Assembly (NCBI RefSeq): GCF_017114995.1
Contig: NZ_JABXKL010000009.1
Location: 1-64,000, forward strand
DNA from: Nostoc sp. NMS9
GTDB lineage: Bacteria; Cyanobacteriota; Cyanobacteriia; Cyanobacteriales; Nostocaceae
Length of the DNA: 64,000 nt
Reading direction: 5' to 3'
The notes beneath the pieces were generated by a model that was given only the letters and a program-made list of their open reading frames with translations, made no database searches and had not been told where the DNA came from. Position numbers and translations under genes: made by a program. Of the stretch, positions 60,783 through 64,000 are shown piece by piece; positions within the stretch are counted from its first letter, which is position 1; every line of letters begins with the position of its first letter.

Positions 60783-62807
60783 CATAGTCTGAGTTGGTAT
60801 CCATACAGTAAAAATCGAGCCAATGCTTACAGTTGATTCTACTTCAATTCGACCGCGATGGAGTTCTACAAGTTGTTTAGTTAAAGCTAGTCCAAGACCG
60901 GTACCTTCGTAGCGGCGGCGATAGGGTGTATCGAGTTGTTGAAATTTCTCAAACAGTAATGGTAATTGTTCCTCAGGAATGCCAATCCCGGTATCTTCCA
61001 CTTGAAAAATAGCAGTATTATCTTCCACCCAAAGACGTAAAGTAACGCTACCACTTTCAGGGGTAAATTTAATCGCATTAGTTAACAGATTCCAGAGTAT
61101 TTGTTCTACTCGTTTTGCATCGCCGATAAAGCGATCGCACCTGGGATTGATTTGCAAATCAAGGTTAAGATTAATTTGTTCGCTCGTTGCTTTTTTTTGC
61201 AGTGACCTTATAGCATTTTCGGCAACATTCACCAAAGAAAATTCTGAAATATTTAAAGCTGTCTTACCAGCCTCGATTTGCGATAAATCGAGAATGTCAT
61301 TAATCATTTCTAATAAATGTTCTCCACTGTCGTGGATGGTTTGCAGATAACCTCGTTGTCGTTGACTCAATTCACCCAAAGGCCAGCGTAATAACGTCGA
61401 AGACATCCCAATCACATAAGTTAAAGGCGTGAGCAATTCATGACTGATAGTAGCGAGAAACTCACTTCTGAGACGGTTAGCAGCTTCGGCGGCGAGGAGA
61501 GCATCACGTAGGGCCATTGTGCGCTCAATAACTCGTTGTTCGAGATTTTGTTTTTCTTGGGTGAGCGTTTGCATTAACTCAGCTTGGTGAATAGCGATCG
61601 CTAATTGTTCTGCGATTGCAACCAGCAAGTTTTTTTCGCTATCACTCCACTCGTGAGGACGATCGCACTGATGAGCAATCAGCAATCCCCACAGTTTGTC
61701 CTCAAACATAATCGGTGCAGCCAACTTAGCCCTAACTTGACATTTCCTTAAAAAATGCAACAGACACTCTTCCAGAGCATAAGTTTTTTCGATATCATCC
61801 ACAGCTAAAGTAAAACCTTGCCGATACTTCTCCCAACACTGAGAGGTTCGGATAAAACAATTTTTTTCTGTGTAATTCAACACCGATGTAATAGTATCTG
61901 TAGCACGAGCTTCATAGACAATATAACCTCCATATTTTTGGCAGTCTTTTAGTAGAGGTTGATTATTGACTGATACAAAAGGCGAGTGTTTACCGTTGTT
62001 CTCGTGTATAGAAAAATAGATTTTGGCAGGTTCCCTAACTGATAGTTCCATACCTGTTAGCAGTGCCGTTTCATTCAGGGGAATAGTGTCAGACTGGTAT
62101 TGTTGAGCCTTAACTTGGGAACCTGCAAATTTATAGATTACTAATCTGTCTAATTCCAAAAACTCACGCACCTGTGTAATTGCCGTTGCCATAATGACCG
62201 GCAAATCTAGGCTTTTGCGGATCTGCGTTGTTACCTGATTTAACAACCGCTCTTGAGAAATCTGTTTTTTTAAAGCATCTTCCACTGGCTGACAGATATA
62301 AACTGCTGGCCCAATTGGGCTTGGAGGTGCTATTATTTCTTGGTTTGGCTGAGTTAGGAGATATTCTAATAACAAAAGCGAGAATTGACTTTGGAGTGTG
62401 GCATCATTGGGTCTAATAATTTGCTGATAGCGTTCGAGATTTTGGTGAGTATAAGAATCGCACTCAAACAAGTCTCTCAATTCGCAGACAAAAGAAGCGA
62501 TCGCCTCCAAATTAAACGTCAACTGAGCATTGATTTCTGAGTAAAGTCCTTGCCCCCCTGCCCCTCTGCTCCCCTGCTCCTCCTCAAAGTCTCCTACCAA
62601 GAGCGCACTAAACTGCTCAGAAACCACTAGCGTAAACCTTTGCCTTTGCCACTCCACAGGTATACCAATTCGGACTAACACAGCTTCTGTCAACACCAGA
62701 GTGGCACTTCCCACTGTTTGAGCCATCTGTTCTAACAATTCCCCAAGCTGATTAAATACAACAATAGGCAAGGTTCGAGAAAAGCTCAAATCAGCAGAAC
62801 TAAGCAT
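60768..62807 (-). CDS. DICT-GAF sensor histidine kinase
   Basis: 679-aa soluble kinase. Seen: an N-terminal DICT-like sensor (residues 1-150, LPIVVFNQLGELLEQM, ATLVLTEAVLVRIG, FTLVVSEQFSALLVG). A GAF domain of phytochrome type follows (about 190-415) with LDRLVIYKF and WGLLIAHQCDRPHEWSDSE, but no conserved chromophore Cys could be seen. Next are a coiled coil, the H-box FLATISHELLTPLTYVIG, N-box WNLLTNAIKF and G boxes (VEDTGIGIPEE, GTGLGLALTK). A low-complexity stretch EEQGSRGAGGQGLYSE at about 77-92 comes from a purine-rich short repeat read in frame. It needs a separate response regulator. Confidence 0.93.
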   Translation of the reverse strand: MLSSADLSFSRTLPIVVFNQLGELLEQMAQTVGSATLVLTEAVLVRIGIPVEWQRQRFTLVVSEQFSALLVGDFEEEQGSRGAGGQGLYSEINAQLTFNLEAIASFVCELRDLFECDSYTHQNLERYQQIIRPNDATLQSQFSLLLLEYLLTQPNQEIIAPPSPIGPAVYICQPVEDALKKQISQERLLNQVTTQIRKSLDLPVIMATAITQVREFLELDRLVIYKFAGSQVKAQQYQSDTIPLNETALLTGMELSVREPAKIYFSIHENNGKHSPFVSVNNQPLLKDCQKYGGYIVYEARATDTITSVLNYTEKNCFIRTSQCWEKYRQGFTLAVDDIEKTYALEECLLHFLRKCQVRAKLAAPIMFEDKLWGLLIAHQCDRPHEWSDSEKNLLVAIAEQLAIAIHQAELMQTLTQEKQNLEQRVIERTMALRDALLAAEAANRLRSEFLATISHELLTPLTYVIGMSSTLLRWPLGELSQRQRGYLQTIHDSGEHLLEMINDILDLSQIEAGKTALNISEFSLVNVAENAIRSLQKKATSEQINLNLDLQINPRCDRFIGDAKRVEQILWNLLTNAIKFTPESGSVTLRLWVEDNTAIFQVEDTGIGIPEEQLPLLFEKFQQLDTPYRRRYEGTGLGLALTKQLVELHRGRIEVESTVSIGSIFTVWIPTQTMRVRS

Positions 62808-62901
62808 TTTCAGTCGTTTTGGTAAGAGGGGGCTGAATCCAGGGAAAAAAGTTTGTTTTGATTATTTACTAACCAACAACTTAAAACGGTAACACAGGAT
62901 T

Positions 62902-64000
62902 ATGCATCGTATAAGTAGCACATCGGGTGGATGGAATCAGTCAGAGGGTTTAATTTTTTTAGAACAAACTCCCGCGCCTTTCGTGTTGATTACGGCTGCT
63001 GATACTGACATTCAAACCTTGGCAGCTGCGGTGACAAAATTACCCGCAGGCTTTCCTGCATTAAGAGTCGCCAACCTGTTGCAGTTACAGCAACAATTAA
63101 GCATAGATACTTATGGAGAACAAGTTTTAGAACTTGCCCAAGTCATTATTTTGCGCCTATTAGGAGGACGTTCTTACTGGGGTTATGGATTAGAAGTAGT
63201 GCAAGAAATTGTGCAACGTAATGGTAGAACCCTCATTGTAATGCCAGGGGATGACGCTTTTGATCCCGATTTAATTTCCCAGTCTACCGTGCCCTTGGGT
63301 GTTGTTAACCAGGTATGGCAGTATTTTAGCGAAGGCGGCGTGGAAAATTTCGTTAATGCTCTGCAATTTATCTCCGATAGTTGCTTATTAACTGCATATA
63401 ATCCCCCGCCACCACAGCCAATTCCGCGCGTGGGATTGTATGAGTGGGGAGTGGGGGAGCAGGGGAGCAGGGGAGCAGAGGAGCAGGGGGGCAGGGGAGA
63501 GTTAGAACTTTGTTCATCCACCTTTGAACTGGATTCATCCACCTCAGAACTCCGTTCATCCACCTTTGAACTGGATTCATCCACCTCAGAATCTCAAGGG
63601 TTCCAATGCCCAATGCCCCATGCCCAATGCCCCATGCCCAAAATCGGCATCCTTTTCTACCGCGCTCATTATTTAGCGGGGAATACTAAAGTAATTGATG
63701 CTTTATGCGAAGCTTTGGTACAGAAAAATTTACAACCAGTGCCAGTATTTGTTTCTTCATTGCGTGAACCTGATGTGCAAGTTGAGTTGAGTGAATTTTT
63801 TCAACCCAAAGAAGCTGAATCAATCGCTGTGCTGCTAAATACCACCAGTTTTTCTCTAGCACGCTTGGAAAGCGAAACACCCCAAACCGACCTGTGGCAA
63901 AAATTAGATGTGCCTGTGTTGCAGGTGATCCTCAGTGGCGGGTCAATTGAGCAGTGGGAATCACAGTTTCAAGGGCTTTCTCCCCGCGATATTGGGATGA
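62902..64000 (+). CDS. cobN: Cobaltochelatase subunit CobN, N-terminal part
   Basis: Open from ATG 62902 to the window end (366 codons seen; the whole protein should be about 1,200-1,300). Seen: SEGLIFLEQTPAPFVLITAADTDIQTL, VIILRLLGGRSYWGYGLEV, VPLGVVNQVWQYFSEGGVENF, then after an insertion IGILFYRAHYLAGNTKVIDAL and LQVILSGGSIEQWE, all in the order of CobN. CobN inserts cobalt into hydrogenobyrinic acid a,c-diamide in cobalamin synthesis; the related ChlH serves chlorophyll. Residues about 184-250 are an insert of tandem repeats with no counterpart in the family (listed separately). Confidence 0.92.
   Translation, partial: MHRISSTSGGWNQSEGLIFLEQTPAPFVLITAADTDIQTLAAAVTKLPAGFPALRVANLLQLQQQLSIDTYGEQVLELAQVIILRLLGGRSYWGYGLEVVQEIVQRNGRTLIVMPGDDAFDPDLISQSTVPLGVVNQVWQYFSEGGVENFVNALQFISDSCLLTAYNPPPPQPIPRVGLYEWGVGEQGSRGAEEQGGRGELELCSSTFELDSSTSELRSSTFELDSSTSESQGFQCPMPHAQCPMPKIGILFYRAHYLAGNTKVIDALCEALVQKNLQPVPVFVSSLREPDVQVELSEFFQPKEAESIAVLLNTTSFSLARLESETPQTDLWQKLDVPVLQVILSGGSIEQWESQFQGLSPRDIGM
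63450..63640 (+). repeat. Tandem repeats read in frame inside cobN
   Basis: Three adjacent blocks: GGGGAGCAGG-type heptamers (63450-63500), two copies of a 42-bp unit built from TTCATCCACCTTTGAACTGG and TTCATCCACCTCAGAACTC halves (63511-63594), and CCCAATGCCCCATG-type heptamers (63606-63640). All keep the reading frame open. Confidence 0.9.

Noticed and set aside
63183..63613. Minus-strand frames in cobN
   Set aside because: Created by the tandem repeats; the plus-strand CobN frame is continuous and has clear family motifs.

Overview
The window looks like chromosome of a filamentous, probably heterocyst-forming cyanobacterium, most likely Nostoc or a close relative. Supporting signs are many GCGATCGC (HIP1) palindromes, 7-bp short tandem repeats in spacers and even inside genes, a gltA-ndhA-ndhI-ndhG-ndhE cluster, a CAAD-domain protein, a ScyD/ScyE-family protein, an SbtA-type bicarbonate transporter, a xisI remnant, and large FHA, RTX and pentapeptide-repeat proteins. 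Everything was read by eye; family names rest on recognised motifs, not on searches.

Layout. 1-7.4 kb: end of a formylglycine-generating-enzyme-like gene, tRNA-Leu(UAG), alanine racemase, an HNH nuclease, a DHH phosphoesterase, a DUF29 protein, a RusA-like resolvase, then a nuclease-like/antitoxin fusion overlapping a ParE/RelE-like toxin. 7.4-13.3 kb: sixA, citrate synthase, ndhAIGE and an NAD kinase (core energy metabolism). 13.3-19.3 kb: a pentapeptide-repeat protein with a decayed relative beside it, and a secreted zinc metalloprotease. 19.3-24.1 kb: an insertion-sequence graveyard around an RTX calcium-binding protein. It holds an internally deleted IS5-like element, two transposase tails in opposite orientation, two copies of a 94-bp repeat with inverted ends, and a xisI gene cut by an IS1634-like fragment. 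24.5-33.1 kb: a two-partner-secretion exoprotein, a 21-bp tandem array, a DUF1995 protein, three PRC-barrel/DUF2382 stress proteins in tandem and a Kir-type potassium channel. 33.5-46.6 kb: DUF1400 hydrolase, short-chain dehydrogenase, ScyD/E-like protein, GH57 enzyme, a histidine kinase, a frameshifted Uma2 gene, an SLH protein and a CAAD protein. 46.6-52.5 kb: histidine kinase, an IS630 remnant nested with MITEs, an inorganic-carbon operon (SbtA, PII-like protein, Tat-type beta-carbonic anhydrase) and a PIN toxin-antitoxin pair. 52.7-64 kb: PcrA/UvrD helicase, a small monooxygenase, a Septu-like PtuA/PtuB defence pair whose PtuB is split by one in-frame stop, a Tat metallophosphatase, a proline-rich membrane protein, an ATP-grasp protein, a DICT-GAF histidine kinase and the start of cobN.

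The most unusual items are the nuclease/HEPN-like/antitoxin fusion with its overlapping toxin (6111-7414), the stop-interrupted Septu-like locus (55736-57744), the paired 94-bp repeats and inverted transposase tails around the RTX gene, and tandem repeats read in frame inside CobN and a histidine kinase. No CRISPR array, rRNA or prophage was seen.
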